A stretch of DNA of 55,185 bases. It comes from Saprospiraceae bacterium (lineage in GTDB: Bacteria > Bacteroidota > Bacteroidia > Bacteroidales > JAIPBB01). Both the position numbers and the translations under genes were made by a program. Positions 26,220-35,677 of the stretch are shown here, piece after piece. The notes below the pieces were generated by a model. The model saw nothing but the letters and a program-made list of their open reading frames with translations, had not been told where the DNA came from and made no database searches. The stretch is taken from assembly GCA_021739805.1 (NCBI GenBank), contig JAIPBB010000003.1:1-55185 (forward strand), written 5' to 3'. Within the stretch, counting starts at the first letter, position 1, and each line of letters begins with the position of its first letter.

Positions 26220-26252
26220 CAAAAGTACGATTTCAATTAAATAATACCAAAA
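26220..26252 (-). promoter_or_regulatory. tadA promoter
   Basis: On the minus strand TTTTG (26252-26248), a 20-bp gap, then TACTTTTG (26227-26220). The -7 element ends 5 bp before the ATG at 26215. Confidence 0.65.
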
Positions 26253-26334
26253 TCACTAAGCATAATTAAAAAGTACAATTTCATTTTTATTCTATTTTGA
26301 ATTCTTAACTTCGCAACTTATAAAACTTTGAAAT

Positions 26335-28092
26335 ATGTTACGTACTCATAATTGCGGTGAATTAAAAATTTCGAACATTGGCGACAATGTAACTTTATGT
26401 GGCTGGATACAGAAATCCAGGGATTTAGGAGGAATGACCTTTATTGATTTAAGGGATAGATACGGAATTACCCAGGTGGTTTTTAATATGGAAGTAAATT
26501 CAGATTTGTGTGAGAAAGCCAGAAAATTGGGACGCGAATTTGTCGTTTGCATAAAAGGTAAGGTTGACGAAAGAAGCAATAAAAACCTAAAAATTCCTAC
26601 AGGGGAAATTGAAATAATTGCCGATTCGTTTGAAATACTTAATAAATCAAAGATTCCACCATTTACTATTGAAGATAATACCGATGGAGGTGATGAATTA
26701 AGAATGAAATATCGCTATTTGGACCTTAGAAGAAATTCAGTCAGAAAAAATATTGAGCTAAGGCACAGAATGTCGCATGAAGTTAGAAATTATATGAATT
26801 CGCTTGATTTTTATGAAATCGAAACTCCTTTTCTAATAAAATCAACACCCGAAGGAGCAAGAGATTTTATTGTTCCATCAAGAATGAATCAGGGAACTTT
26901 TTATGCTCTGCCACAATCGCCACAAACTTTTAAGCAACTGCTTATGGTTTCGGGTTTTGATAAATATTATCAGATTGTGAAATGTTTCAGAGATGAAGAT
27001 TTGCGTGCTGACCGTCAACCGGAATTTACTCAAATTGATTGCGAAATGTCATTTGTTGAGCAGGAAGACATCTTGCAAACTTTTGAAGGATTATGTGCAC
27101 ATTTATTTAAAACGGTTAAGAAAGTTGAACCCGAGCCATTTCAAAGAATTTCTTATGCCGATGCAATGAAATATTATGGTTCCGACAAGCCTGATATTCG
27201 TTTTGAAATGAAGTTTGTTGAGCTTAATGATGTGACTAAGGGAAAAGGTTTCCAGGTTTTTGATGACTCGGAATTAATTGTTGGAATTTGTGCAAAAGGC
27301 TGTGGAGAATACTCTCGCAAGCAACTTGATGCTTTAACTGTTTTTGTGAGAAAACCACAAATTGGAGCAAAAGGTCTTGTTTATGTGAAGCTTAACGAAG
27401 ACGGAAGTTTCAAATCGTCTGTTGACAAATTCTATAGTCAGGATGATTTAAAATTATGGGCTGAAAAATTTAATGCTACTTCCGGTGACTTAATATTAAT
27501 AATTTCAGGGGAAGCAAATCATAGCCGAAAAGCACTTTGTGAATTACGTTTGGAGATGGCTGAAAGACTTGAGCTGAAAGACCCTAAAAAATTTAGTCCA
27601 TTATGGGTATTAGATTTTCCACTTTTAGAATGGGATGAAGAAAATCAAAGATATCATGCAATGCATCATCCTTTTACTTCACCAAAAATCGAAGATATGG
27701 ACAAACTTGAGTCTAATCCGGCTGAAGTAAGAGCCAATGCTTATGATTTGGTTATTAACGGAGTTGAAATTGGTGGTGGTTCAATTAGAATTCATGATAA
27801 AGAACTTCAAAACAAAATGTTTAAAGCATTAGGTTTTACGGACGAACAAGCAAAAGAGCAATTTGGATTTTTAATGAATGCCTTTGAATATGGTGCTCCA
27901 CCACATGGTGGAATTGCCTTTGGTTTCGACAGATGGTGTGCTTTGTTTGGTGGTTCAGATTCGATTCGAGATTATATTGCTTTCCCAAAAAACAATCAGG
28001 GAAAAGACCTAATGATTGATTCGCCATCCCGGGTTTCGGATGAGCAACTTAAAGAACTTAATATTACTATTACTCCAAAAGCGGAAAAATGA
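26335..28092 (+). CDS. aspS: Aspartyl-tRNA synthetase
   Basis: A 585-residue class II synthetase of the bacterial type. It has an N-terminal OB fold ([24 protein letters not shown]) and motif 2 ([23 protein letters not shown], split here for brevity). A GAD insertion domain follows (about 280-420), and motif 3 is [17 protein letters not shown]. It charges tRNA-Asp. TAACTTCG upstream (about 26307-26314) resembles a -7 element. Its stop overlaps the ATG of the next gene by 4 bp. Confidence 0.97.
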   Translation: MLRTHNCGELKISNIGDNVTLCGWIQKSRDLGGMTFIDLRDRYGITQVVFNMEVNSDLCEKARKLGREFVVCIKGKVDERSNKNLKIPTGEIEIIADSFEILNKSKIPPFTIEDNTDGGDELRMKYRYLDLRRNSVRKNIELRHRMSHEVRNYMNSLDFYEIETPFLIKSTPEGARDFIVPSRMNQGTFYALPQSPQTFKQLLMVSGFDKYYQIVKCFRDEDLRADRQPEFTQIDCEMSFVEQEDILQTFEGLCAHLFKTVKKVEPEPFQRISYADAMKYYGSDKPDIRFEMKFVELNDVTKGKGFQVFDDSELIVGICAKGCGEYSRKQLDALTVFVRKPQIGAKGLVYVKLNEDGSFKSSVDKFYSQDDLKLWAEKFNATSGDLILIISGEANHSRKALCELRLEMAERLELKDPKKFSPLWVLDFPLLEWDEENQRYHAMHHPFTSPKIEDMDKLESNPAEVRANAYDLVINGVEIGGGSIRIHDKELQNKMFKALGFTDEQAKEQFGFLMNAFEYGAPPHGGIAFGFDRWCALFGGSDSIRDYIAFPKNNQGKDLMIDSPSRVSDEQLKELNITITPKAEK

Positions 28093-28991
28093 TAAGTCCC
28101 GATTATCTTAAGAAAGGTGATAAAATTGCTATAATTTCAACTGCCAGGAAAATTTCACCAGAAGAGATTGAACCTTCTGTCAAAATTTTCGAAAGCTGGG
28201 GCTTAGAAGTTGTATTGGGAGAAAATCTTTTTTGGGAATACAACCAATTTGCCGGAAGCGACGAACAACGAACTTTCGATTTTCAACAAATGCTTGATGA
28301 CCCCACAGTTAAAGCTATAATTTGTGCTCGTGGAGGTTATGGAACAGTTAAAATTATCGACAATATTGATTTTACAAACTTCATAAAAAATCCAAAATGG
28401 ATAGTCGGTTATAGCGATATTACAGTTATTCACTCTCATATACATACAAAATTTGGTGTTGAAACATTGCATGCAACAATGCCTATAAATTTTCCCAAGG
28501 ATAAATTGACCAATAATGCAGTTGAAAGTCTTCGAAAGGCATTATTTGGCGAAAAACTGAAATATGAATTGAAGCTATCTGAGTTTTCCCGAAAAGGAAT
28601 AGTTGAAGCTGAAATAATTGGCGGAAATTTATCAATTCTTTATAGTTTAATTGGCTCGCCTTCTGACATTAATACTGAAGAAAAATTTTTATTTATCGAA
28701 GATCTTGATGAATATCTTTATCATATTGATCGAATGATGATGAACCTAAAAAGAGCCGGGAAATTGGAAAATATTGCAGGATTAATTGTTGGAGGCATGA
28801 GTGATATGAACGACAATGAAGTCCCTTATGGTAAAACTGCAAAGGAAATAATTGCAGAAATAATTGAAACTTATAATTATCCTGTTTTGTTCGATTTTCC
28901 TGCCGGACATATTGAAGATAACCGAGCTTTAATTTTGGGAAGAAATGCGAGACTTTCGGTTGGTGAAATAATGAGGTTGGAATTTTTATAG
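28089..28991 (+). CDS. LD-carboxypeptidase (peptidase S66)
   Basis: A 300-residue LdcA/MccF-fold serine peptidase. The nucleophile region is [14 protein letters not shown], then [15 protein letters not shown]. The Glu and His of the catalytic triad are likely in [16 protein letters not shown] and [15 protein letters not shown]. Relatives trim the terminal D-Ala from murein tetrapeptides during wall recycling. Its ATG overlaps the aspS stop (ATGA), so it is co-transcribed. The protein has no signal peptide and acts in the cytoplasm. Confidence 0.92.
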   Translation: MISPDYLKKGDKIAIISTARKISPEEIEPSVKIFESWGLEVVLGENLFWEYNQFAGSDEQRTFDFQQMLDDPTVKAIICARGGYGTVKIIDNIDFTNFIKNPKWIVGYSDITVIHSHIHTKFGVETLHATMPINFPKDKLTNNAVESLRKALFGEKLKYELKLSEFSRKGIVEAEIIGGNLSILYSLIGSPSDINTEEKFLFIEDLDEYLYHIDRMMMNLKRAGKLENIAGLIVGGMSDMNDNEVPYGKTAKEIIAEIIETYNYPVLFDFPAGHIEDNRALILGRNARLSVGEIMRLEFL

Positions 28992-29100
28992 GTTTTATAC
29001 AGGGCTAAATTTTATTTTTATGTGTTATGTTTATAGTCAATCGAAATAATAATTCTTTTTGTTAAATCTCCCCAATATCCATTGTCTATAAATAATTACT

Positions 29101-29321
29101 TAAAACCACGAAAGTGGTTAAATTTGAATAGCCATAGGTGAAACCTGTGGTTAAGAAGTGAAAATCTTATCAAGAATCCTAACGGGATTCAATAAAAATA
29201 CAATTAACATGATTATAATAAGGTGTTTAACCCCTTCAGGGTTGACTGCTATTTGCTGTTTTGTTTCCCTGCACTTCGTACAAGGCTATTCATATTTAAT
29301 CCCTGTCTTTGCCGGCCGGCA
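29101..29321. repeat. Cluster of small hairpins in the 28992-29513 spacer
   Basis: Four short hairpins follow one another: AACCAC-GAAA-GTGGTT (29104-29119, GNRA loop), CCATAGGT-GAA-ACCTGTGG (29132-29150), GAATCC-TAACG-GGATTC (29174-29190) and AACCC-CTTCA-GGGTT (29229-29243). A 10-bp palindrome GCCGGCCGGC lies near 29311-29320. No convincing protein is encoded. It looks like a structured RNA or a decayed palindromic repeat element. The rest of this spacer shows nothing recognisable. Confidence 0.5.
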
Positions 29322-29513
29322 GGCTTTCAGGATTATTCAGTTTATGTAAAATTTGTTGTTAAATACTAAAAAAAATTCACATTTAATCAGGTTTTACAAT
29401 AAAAACGAAATAAAATTTATCTAGCACATCAAAATATAATTTAGCCTTTTATGGGAGCTTTTTAAAATTTTATTATCTTTATTGTTGGATAATATTTATT
29501 GCTACTAATAATC

Positions 29514-29876
29514 ATGGCAAAACACATCGAAATAGGTAAACAAGGAGAAGAGCTTGCCTTAGCGTACCTGAAAAAAAAAGGCTTTAAAATTCTCCATACA
29601 AATTGGCGTTTTGGCAAGGATGAAATTGATATTATTGCTAAAGATGGCGATTATCTTGTTGTTGTTGAAGTGAAAACACTTAGTTCAAATTATTTTCATG
29701 AACCTGAATTTGCTGTCAACAAAAAAAAACAAAGCTTCCTTATCCGTGCTGCCAATTCTTATATTTTCAAATATGACTATCATGGCGAAACACGTTTTGA
29801 TATTGTCTCGGTAACTCTTACACCCAAAGGGGAACACATTTATCACATTCAGGATGCTTTTTATCCTATGGCTTAA
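29514..29876 (+). CDS. yraN: YraN/UPF0102 family nuclease-like protein
   Basis: A 120-residue protein starting at ATG 29514 (MAKHIEIGKQGEELALAYL); the TTG five codons upstream is not needed. Restriction-endonuclease-like fold with an E-x-A-x-x-Y-L-x-x-x-G start, WRFGKDEIDIIAKDG and VVVEVKTLSS, which supply the Asp and Glu-x-Lys of a PD-(D/E)xK site. The family is widespread and predicted to act on Holliday junctions or damaged DNA, without firm proof. Confidence 0.92.
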   Translation: MAKHIEIGKQGEELALAYLKKKGFKILHTNWRFGKDEIDIIAKDGDYLVVVEVKTLSSNYFHEPEFAVNKKKQSFLIRAANSYIFKYDYHGETRFDIVSVTLTPKGEHIYHIQDAFYPMA

Positions 29877-29878
29877 GG

Positions 29879-29950
29879 CCTCTGGAGTTTGGAGTGCCTA
29901 GAGTTTGGAGTGCCTAGAGTTTGTAGTACTTAGAGTTTGTAGTGGCTAGA
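29879..29950. repeat. GGAGTGCCTAGAGTTT repeats, leftward orientation
   Basis: Four imperfect copies of a 15-20 bp unit (GGAGTTTGGAGTGCCTAGA and variants with GTACTTAGA, GTGGCTAGA) follow the yraN stop. They are the reverse complement of the array at 30084-30344, so a transcript across both could fold back on itself. Confidence 0.7.
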
Positions 29951-30015
29951 GTATTTAATTGATTGGAATTTTTGCATGCAATTTTTGAATATTGAAATTT
30001 AAGAAATTGAGATTT

Positions 30016-30051
30016 ACCTGCCTGCATATAACCACTTCGGCGAAGGCAGGT
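30016..30051. repeat. Palindromic element with CCTGCC arms
   Basis: ACCTGCCT (30016-30023) and AGGCAGGT (30044-30051) are perfect inverted arms. The loop contains a nested CTTCG-G-CGAAG stem. It is a small hairpin, possibly an interspersed palindrome. Confidence 0.5.
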
Positions 30052-30083
30052 TTGTAATTTGATGCTTGTGTTTTGTTCTTTTT

Positions 30084-30344
30084 AACTTTAGGCACTCCAA
30101 ACTTTAGCTCACTCTAGGCACTTTTTCATAAACTTTAGGCACTCCAAACTCTAGCTCACTTTAGGCACTTTTTCATAAACTCTAGGCACTCCAAACTCTA
30201 GCTCACTTTAGGCACTTTTTCATAAACTCTAGGCACTCCAAACTTTAGTTCACTTTAGGCACTTTTTCATAAACTCTAGGCACTCCAAACTCTAGCTCAC
30301 TTTAGGCACTTTTTCATAAACTTTAGTTCACTTTAGGCACTTTA
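30084..30344. repeat. 47-bp tandem repeat array
   Basis: Four full 47-bp units begin at 30111, 30158, 30205 and 30252, with partial units on both sides. The unit contains CTTTAGGCACTTTTTCAT, AAACTCTAGGCACTCCAAAC and TCTAGCTC. Copies differ by single C/T changes (CTCTAG against CTTTAG, GCTC against GTTC). There are no spacers between units. The array ends about 20 bp before the rluB -7 element. Nothing coding was seen in 29877-30390. Confidence 0.85.
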
Positions 30345-30364
30345 TTTCATACACAATTTCTTAG

Positions 30365-30372
30365 TATCTTTG
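30365..30372 (+). promoter_or_regulatory. Candidate -7 element of rluB
   Basis: TATCTTTG lies 18 bp before ATG 30391. No clear upstream TTTG box was found at the right distance. Confidence 0.4.
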
Positions 30373-30390
30373 TTGTTTACTTAATATACT

Positions 30391-31299
30391 ATGGCAGATA
30401 ACAAAAAATCATCGGGAAAAACAGGTAGTTCAAAGAACTTAAAACCCAAAAAGCATGGGGATTTCTCAAAATTTATTGACGAACAAAAGCGAAGATCACG
30501 AAAGACTCAAAAACCAAAGGTTGTAGATGAAATTTGGGAATCGAGATCAAAACCTAAACCAAGAGCAATAAAGGAAGAACGTTTTGCTAAAGAACCGATA
30601 AGACTTAATAAATACATAGCCAATGCAGGAATTTGTTCAAGAAGAGATGCTGATGAACTTATAAAAAATGGAGAGATAAAAGTCAATAATATTGTTGTAA
30701 CTGAACTTGGAACAAAAGTAAATCCAGGGGATAAAGTTCAATACGGAAAAGAGATTTTAAAAGGCGAAGAGTTAAGATATGTGTTGCTTAACAAACCTAA
30801 AGGCTTTGTAACAACTATGGATGACCCACAAGGCAGAAAAACTGTTATGAGTTTAGTTGAAAAAGCATGTGAAGAAAGAATTTACCCCGTTGGCAGGCTC
30901 GACATGCAGACAACAGGTTTACTATTGTTTACAAATGATGGAGAATTAGCTAAAAAATTGACTCATCCAAAACATAGAAGTAAAAAGATTTATCATGTTG
31001 GTTTAAACAAAGATTTAACAAAAAACGACTACGAACAACTAATTTTAGGTGTTGAACTTGATGATGGTCCTGTTAAACTTGACGCTGTTGCATATATTGA
31101 AGATTCGAAAAGAGAAATAGGAATAGAGCTGCATTCAGGACGAAATAGGATTGTTCGTAGAATTTTTGAAAGCCTTGGTTATGATGTTGTAAAACTCGAC
31201 AGGGTGGCTTTTGCAGGTTTAACTAAGAAAAACGTACCAAGAGGTAAATGGAGAGTATTGAATGAGCAGGAAGTTAATTTTTTGAAAATGATTAAATAA
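30391..31299 (+). CDS. rluB: RsuA/RluB-family pseudouridine synthase
   Basis: 302 residues. A basic, low-complexity N-terminal extension (about 1-68, rich in Lys, Arg and Ser) precedes an S4 RNA-binding domain (RLNKYIANAGICSRRDADEL). The catalytic domain has KPKGFVTTMDDPQGRKTV and the active-site Asp in YPVGRLDMQTTGLLLFTNDG, then GRNRIVRRIFESLGYDV. It is predicted to modify a uridine in large-subunit rRNA. The extension is common in Bacteroidota homologues. Both flanks carry inverted copies of the CTAGGCAC repeat family. Confidence 0.93.
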   Translation: MADNKKSSGKTGSSKNLKPKKHGDFSKFIDEQKRRSRKTQKPKVVDEIWESRSKPKPRAIKEERFAKEPIRLNKYIANAGICSRRDADELIKNGEIKVNNIVVTELGTKVNPGDKVQYGKEILKGEELRYVLLNKPKGFVTTMDDPQGRKTVMSLVEKACEERIYPVGRLDMQTTGLLLFTNDGELAKKLTHPKHRSKKIYHVGLNKDLTKNDYEQLILGVELDDGPVKLDAVAYIEDSKREIGIELHSGRNRIVRRIFESLGYDVVKLDRVAFAGLTKKNVPRGKWRVLNEQEVNFLKMIK

Positions 31300-31305
31300 A
31301 AATTA

Positions 31306-31345
31306 GTACTTAGAGTGAGCTAAAGTGCCTAGAGTGCCTAAAGTT
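31306..31345. repeat. CTAGGCAC-family repeat, leftward copies
   Basis: Directly after the rluB stop, GAGCTAAAGTGCCTAGAGTG and GCCTAAAGTT are reverse complements of the 47-bp unit core. They face the rightward copies at 31421-31460. Confidence 0.65.
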
Positions 31346-31420
31346 AAAAAAGCAAATAATTAGAAGCAGGTTTCGTTATAATTTGAAGAAAGAATTATTA
31401 ATTAGAAATAGAAACTTGAA

Positions 31421-31460
31421 GTACTCCAGGCACTCCAAACTGTAGGCACTCCAAACTTTA
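31421..31460. repeat. CTAGGCAC-family repeat, rightward copies
   Basis: Two tandem copies of an AGGCACTCCAAACT core, about 15 bp apart, lie just upstream of the AsmA-like gene. Together with 31306-31345 they form an imperfect inverted repeat. Confidence 0.65.
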
Positions 31461-31472
31461 AAAACTTAAACT

Positions 31473-33872
31473 TTGAAAAATATTCCAAAAAATAAGAAAC
31501 TATTGAAAAGAGTAATTATTTCTCTTTCGATAATTCTTTTTGTGTTTATTGGAGTCGGTCTTGCCATATCATATCTCTATGAAGATAAGGTTAAAGAAAT
31601 CATTAAAGCGGAAATCAATAAGCAAATTGATACTGAGATTGAAGTTGAAGAAATAGAATTTTCTGTAATTAAAAAATTTCCTTTCGCATCTTTAAGATTT
31701 AAAAATGTTGTTATTAAGGACGCTATCAAAAAAGGAGTCAAAGGCAACTTCCTTGAAGCATCTGATGTTTATCTCAAGTTCAGTATATTTAATTTATTCA
31801 GGAGCAATTATAAAATCACCAAAGTTGAAGTTGTTGATGCTTATCTGAAAATTATTGTTTATGATGACGAATCCGATAATTATCACATATTTAAAGCTAA
31901 ATCAGACGAATCTTCGGAGTCTTTTGCTTTTAATCTTGAAAAGGTTTATTTCAAAAATGTAAAAACACTTTATTCAAATTTTGCTTCCGACCAGGAATAT
32001 TTATTTATTGCCGAAAGTGCTTATGCAAAGGGTCAATTCTCAAGCGAAAACTATGTTTTGGCGATTAACGGTGACTTCTTTATAAATTATATTAAATCTG
32101 AAGATTATGTCATTATCAAAGAAAAGGAAGCACAAATTGACCTTCAAATGGATGTTGAAGCATCGAAAGACCTTTATAAAATAAATAAAGGAAAACTTAA
32201 ATTAAGTCAACTTTCATTTGAAATTAACGGAGAAATAATCAATCTTGAAGAATCGACATTTCTCAATCTTGAAATAAAAGGGCAAGATTTCGATTTGCAA
32301 TCATTAATTAGAGAATTGCCTGAAACTGAACAGGAATATTTGAAAAAATATAAAAGTCGAGGGGATTTCTTTTTTGCTATGACGATTAATGGGGATTTCG
32401 GTGGAAGTAAAAAACCACTTGTAATTGCAAATTTTGGACTTAACAAAGGCGAAATAAGTAATTCAAATTCATCAATCACGCTAAAAGAACTATCGTTTCA
32501 GGCAGAATATTCAAATGGCACAAACAGGAAATATAGCAGCAGTTATTTTAAAGTTAACAATTTAAAAGGAAAATTAAAGACCGGTTCAATTAGCGGAGAT
32601 TTGATGTTAAACAACTTCAACCAACCCGAATTAGAAATTTCCAGTTCAGCAAAACTTGAATTGTCGGAATTGCTGGAGTTTATTAATATTGACACAATTA
32701 CATCTCTTACCGGGCATCTGGAATTAAACGCAAATTTTAAAAGTATTCTAAATCTTGATGAAAATTTCACTGCAAAAGATTTTATTAACAGCAAAACATC
32801 AGGAAAAATAGTGCTTAAAAATGCAGGTTTTACTATTAAAAACGATCCATTAACTTATAAAGAACTAAACGGGAGTTTTGAATTTAATAATAATGATATT
32901 ATTGTTAAAGAAATGACCGGAAAAATATTGAAAAGCGATTTTGAACTTAAAGGCTATTTCCGAAATGTTCTTCCATATTTATTTTTGTCGAACGAAAGAC
33001 TTCAACTTAATGCAGAGTTGAAATCAGGATTTCTCGATTTAAATGAAATTCTAGCTGTTGATGACACAAAATCGGATACTACCTACAATTTTCAATTTTC
33101 ACACAGGCTGGACGCCAAAATTAGTTTTAATGTTGACAAATTATCTTTTAGAAAGTTTGAAGCAAATGATTTAAACGGAAGCTTCAGGCTTAAAAATAAG
33201 CAGATGATAATTAATAAATTATCATTTAAATCGATGGATGGTAAAATTGAGACCAAAGGACTGATTGATGGAACACAGGAAAATAAACTTTTGTTTAGTT
33301 GCGATGGAATAATTTCAAATGTTGACATTGAAAAGCTTTTTTATCAATTCGAAGATTTCGGGCAATCTGACTTAACACATGCTAATTTGAGCGGACGACT
33401 CGATGCAGATGTCCAGTTTGTAGGAGTGTGGAGTTCATCACTAATGCCGGATTTAAATAGTATTTATTCTAATGCTAATATTACTGTTAAGAATGGTGAA
33501 CTTAAAGATTATAAGACCCTTGAAGGACTTTCGAAATTTATTAAAGTCGAAGATTTGTCGCATATAAAGTTTGCAACACTTAAAAATCAAATCGAAATTA
33601 AAAATCAAATCATAAAAATGCCGATGATGGAAATTAATTCATCAGCAATAAATATCGTTGTATCAGGCACTCATTCTTTTAATAATGATATTGATTATCA
33701 CCTTCAACTTTTGCTTTCGGATTTATTGGCAAAAAAGGCGAAAAAGCAAAATAGCGATTTTGGTGAAATTGAAGATGATGGACTTGGAAGAACAAAAGTT
33801 TTTATTCTTGTTACGGGAACCGTTGATAATCCGATTTATAAGTACGACAGAAAAGGAGTTAAGGAAAATTAA
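31473..33872 (+). CDS. AsmA-family envelope protein (C-terminus frameshifted)
   Basis: 799 residues as read, from TTG 31473 (MKNIPKNKKLLKRV). One N-terminal membrane helix (VIISLSIILFVFIGVGLAISYLY, anchor) precedes a long beta-rich periplasmic part typical of AsmA/TamB-like bridge proteins. These include an opening EINKQIDTEIEVEEIEFSV and a late repeat with LSGRLDADVQFVG and NGELKDYKTLEGLSKFI. Relatives help lipid traffic or outer-membrane homeostasis. The frame ends abruptly after YDRKGVKEN, while coding potential continues in another frame to 34081. Confidence 0.87.
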   Translation: MKNIPKNKKLLKRVIISLSIILFVFIGVGLAISYLYEDKVKEIIKAEINKQIDTEIEVEEIEFSVIKKFPFASLRFKNVVIKDAIKKGVKGNFLEASDVYLKFSIFNLFRSNYKITKVEVVDAYLKIIVYDDESDNYHIFKAKSDESSESFAFNLEKVYFKNVKTLYSNFASDQEYLFIAESAYAKGQFSSENYVLAINGDFFINYIKSEDYVIIKEKEAQIDLQMDVEASKDLYKINKGKLKLSQLSFEINGEIINLEESTFLNLEIKGQDFDLQSLIRELPETEQEYLKKYKSRGDFFFAMTINGDFGGSKKPLVIANFGLNKGEISNSNSSITLKELSFQAEYSNGTNRKYSSSYFKVNNLKGKLKTGSISGDLMLNNFNQPELEISSSAKLELSELLEFINIDTITSLTGHLELNANFKSILNLDENFTAKDFINSKTSGKIVLKNAGFTIKNDPLTYKELNGSFEFNNNDIIVKEMTGKILKSDFELKGYFRNVLPYLFLSNERLQLNAELKSGFLDLNEILAVDDTKSDTTYNFQFSHRLDAKISFNVDKLSFRKFEANDLNGSFRLKNKQMIINKLSFKSMDGKIETKGLIDGTQENKLLFSCDGIISNVDIEKLFYQFEDFGQSDLTHANLSGRLDADVQFVGVWSSSLMPDLNSIYSNANITVKNGELKDYKTLEGLSKFIKVEDLSHIKFATLKNQIEIKNQIIKMPMMEINSSAINIVVSGTHSFNNDIDYHLQLLLSDLLAKKAKKQNSDFGEIEDDGLGRTKVFILVTGTVDNPIYKYDRKGVKEN

Positions 33873-34081
33873 AAACCGATATTAAAACTGAAAAACAAAA
33901 TTTAAAACAGATATTAAACAATGAATTTGGTTGGTTTAAAAAAGACACAACTATAGTTCAAAAGGAAAAGACAGAAAAGCAAAAAAAGAAAGATAAAGAA
34001 AAGGAGAATCTTAAAAAACAGGAAGAAGGAAAGTTTATCATCGAATGGGATGATGATGATGAAAATGAAGATGATTTTTAG
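33863..34081 (+). pseudogene. Detached C-terminal tail of the AsmA gene (frameshift)
   Basis: From 33863 another frame reads KTDIKTEKQNLKQILNNEFG, then WFKKDTT, a long Lys/Glu helix and an acidic end (FIIEWDDDDENEDDF, stop at 34079-34081). This is the usual C-terminus of Bacteroidota AsmA proteins. Adding one A to the run at 33864-33868 would restore one continuous gene 31473-34081. It is either a true one-base deletion or a homopolymer sequencing error; no classical slippery heptamer is in phase. Confidence 0.75.
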
Positions 34082-34122
34082 TACAAGTTTCATGAATTAT
34101 TTTATTGAATCAGATTTATACT

Positions 34123-34130
34123 TAAATTTG
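34123..34130 (+). promoter_or_regulatory. Candidate -7 element before the histidine kinase
   Basis: TAAATTTG lies 51 bp before ATG 34182. A TTG box lies 15 bp upstream, shorter than ideal. Confidence 0.35.
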
Positions 34131-34181
34131 TGTGTGAGCGTTTTGCAAATTAATATGCAATTAATATAGAATACAATTCAA

Positions 34182-35675
34182 ATGAAGATTTATACCAGAA
34201 AAAGACAATGGAAATGGTTTTTATTAGCTTCGGCAATATTAATAGTTTCTGTTTCTCTATGGTACACTAATATTTTAGTTAAAAAAATAGCCGCAGACGA
34301 AAGAGAAAAAGTGAAAATCTGGGCAAATGCCATCCAAAGAAAAGCTAATCTGGTAAACTACACCGAAGAGTTCTTCAAAAAAATCAGGGAGGAGGAACGC
34401 CGAAGAGTTGAGTTATGGGCAAAAGCCTATAGATATATGATTGAAGCCGACGACAATCAGCAGTTGAATTTATATCTTGAAATAATCACCGGAAATAAAA
34501 ACATTCCTGTTATTCTCACCGATGTTAATGATAAAATTAGTAATTCTGTTAATGTTGAAATTAATCTCGATTCTATTGAATATCTTGAGGGAAGCTTAAA
34601 AGAAGAATTTACGGAATACGACCCAATAGTTTTAAACTATGGACAGATTATTTATTATAAAGAATCGAAACTTTTCACCGAACTAAGAGATGTTCTTAAT
34701 GATTTAACAGAGTCTTTCTTTTCCGAAATTGTTCATAATTCTTCATCAGCACCTGTAATTGTTACCGATAGCACTAAGAAAAAAGTTATAACATTTGGGA
34801 ATATTGATTCAACATTAATTTCTGATTCAGTTTATGTTGAAGAGCTAATGAAAGACATGAAATTTGAGAACAAGCCAATTGAGATTCAGCTTGCTAACCA
34901 TGGCAAAAGATTTATTTTCTATAAAGATTCATTTTTGCTAACTCAGCTACGATATTACCCAATAGCTCAATTTATTGTAATAGGATTGTTTTTGCTTGTG
35001 GCATATATTTTATTCAGTATTGCAAGAAAATCGGAGCAAAATCAGGTTTGGGTTGGCATGGCGAAAGAAACAGCTCATCAGCTTGGCACACCACTTTCAT
35101 CGATGATGGCATGGATTGAGATGCTTAAGTTAAAAAATGTTGATGAAAAAACTGTTGCAGAAATAACTAAAGATGTTAGCCGCTTGGAAATAATCACTGA
35201 TAGATTTTCAAAGATTGGCTCAACACCAAAATTAATTGAGGAGAATCTGGTTACCGTTATTCAGGACTCGGTTAGCTATAATAAAGCAAGAACCACTAAA
35301 AAAATAGATTATCAGATTAATACTAACGGTAAACAAGAAATAATTATTCCAATCAATTTGCATCTTTTTGAGTGGGTTATTGAAAATCTTTTTAAAAATG
35401 CTCTTGATGCAATGAGTGGAAGTGGTAAAATTAATGTTGAACTTATTGAAAACAAAAAAGAAGTTTTTATTGATATTTCAGATACAGGAAAAGGCATTTC
35501 AAAACGACAGTTTAAAACAATTTTTAACCCGGGCTATACATCAAAGCAAAGAGGTTGGGGCTTAGGCTTATCTCTTGCTGAGCGAATAGTTGAAAATTAC
35601 CACAATGGAAAGATATTTGTAAAGTCATCGGCAATAAATCAAGGAACCGTATTCAGAATAATTTTAAAAAAATAA
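34182..35675 (+). CDS. Two-helix sensor histidine kinase
   Basis: 497 residues. Membrane helix 1 (WFLLASAILIVSVSLWYTNIL) and helix 2 (FIVIGLFLLVAYILFSIA, about 265-285) enclose a periplasmic sensor domain with no recognised fold. The H-box is unusual for general HisKA but standard for a Bacteroidota group: GMAKETAHQLGTPLSSMMAW. The ATPase core shows NLFKNALDAM (N box), DTGKGIS (G1) and RGWGLGLSLAERIVE (G2). No response regulator is adjacent. It begins a run with the PLP enzyme gene 2 bp downstream. Confidence 0.92.
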   Translation: MKIYTRKRQWKWFLLASAILIVSVSLWYTNILVKKIAADEREKVKIWANAIQRKANLVNYTEEFFKKIREEERRRVELWAKAYRYMIEADDNQQLNLYLEIITGNKNIPVILTDVNDKISNSVNVEINLDSIEYLEGSLKEEFTEYDPIVLNYGQIIYYKESKLFTELRDVLNDLTESFFSEIVHNSSSAPVIVTDSTKKKVITFGNIDSTLISDSVYVEELMKDMKFENKPIEIQLANHGKRFIFYKDSFLLTQLRYYPIAQFIVIGLFLLVAYILFSIARKSEQNQVWVGMAKETAHQLGTPLSSMMAWIEMLKLKNVDEKTVAEITKDVSRLEIITDRFSKIGSTPKLIEENLVTVIQDSVSYNKARTTKKIDYQINTNGKQEIIIPINLHLFEWVIENLFKNALDAMSGSGKINVELIENKKEVFIDISDTGKGISKRQFKTIFNPGYTSKQRGWGLGLSLAERIVENYHNGKIFVKSSAINQGTVFRIILKK

Positions 35676-35677
35676 TT

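Noticed and set aside
29158..29349. 63-residue ORF in the hairpin spacer
   Set aside because: It runs straight through several hairpins, has no start signal and no recognisable protein features.
30084..30344. CRISPR array
   Set aside because: The 47-bp units are contiguous; there are no unique spacers and no cas genes.
33860..33880. Programmed -1 frameshift in the AsmA gene
   Set aside because: AAAAAAC-like bases occur, but the stop codon precedes any in-phase slippery heptamer, so a deletion or sequencing error is simpler.
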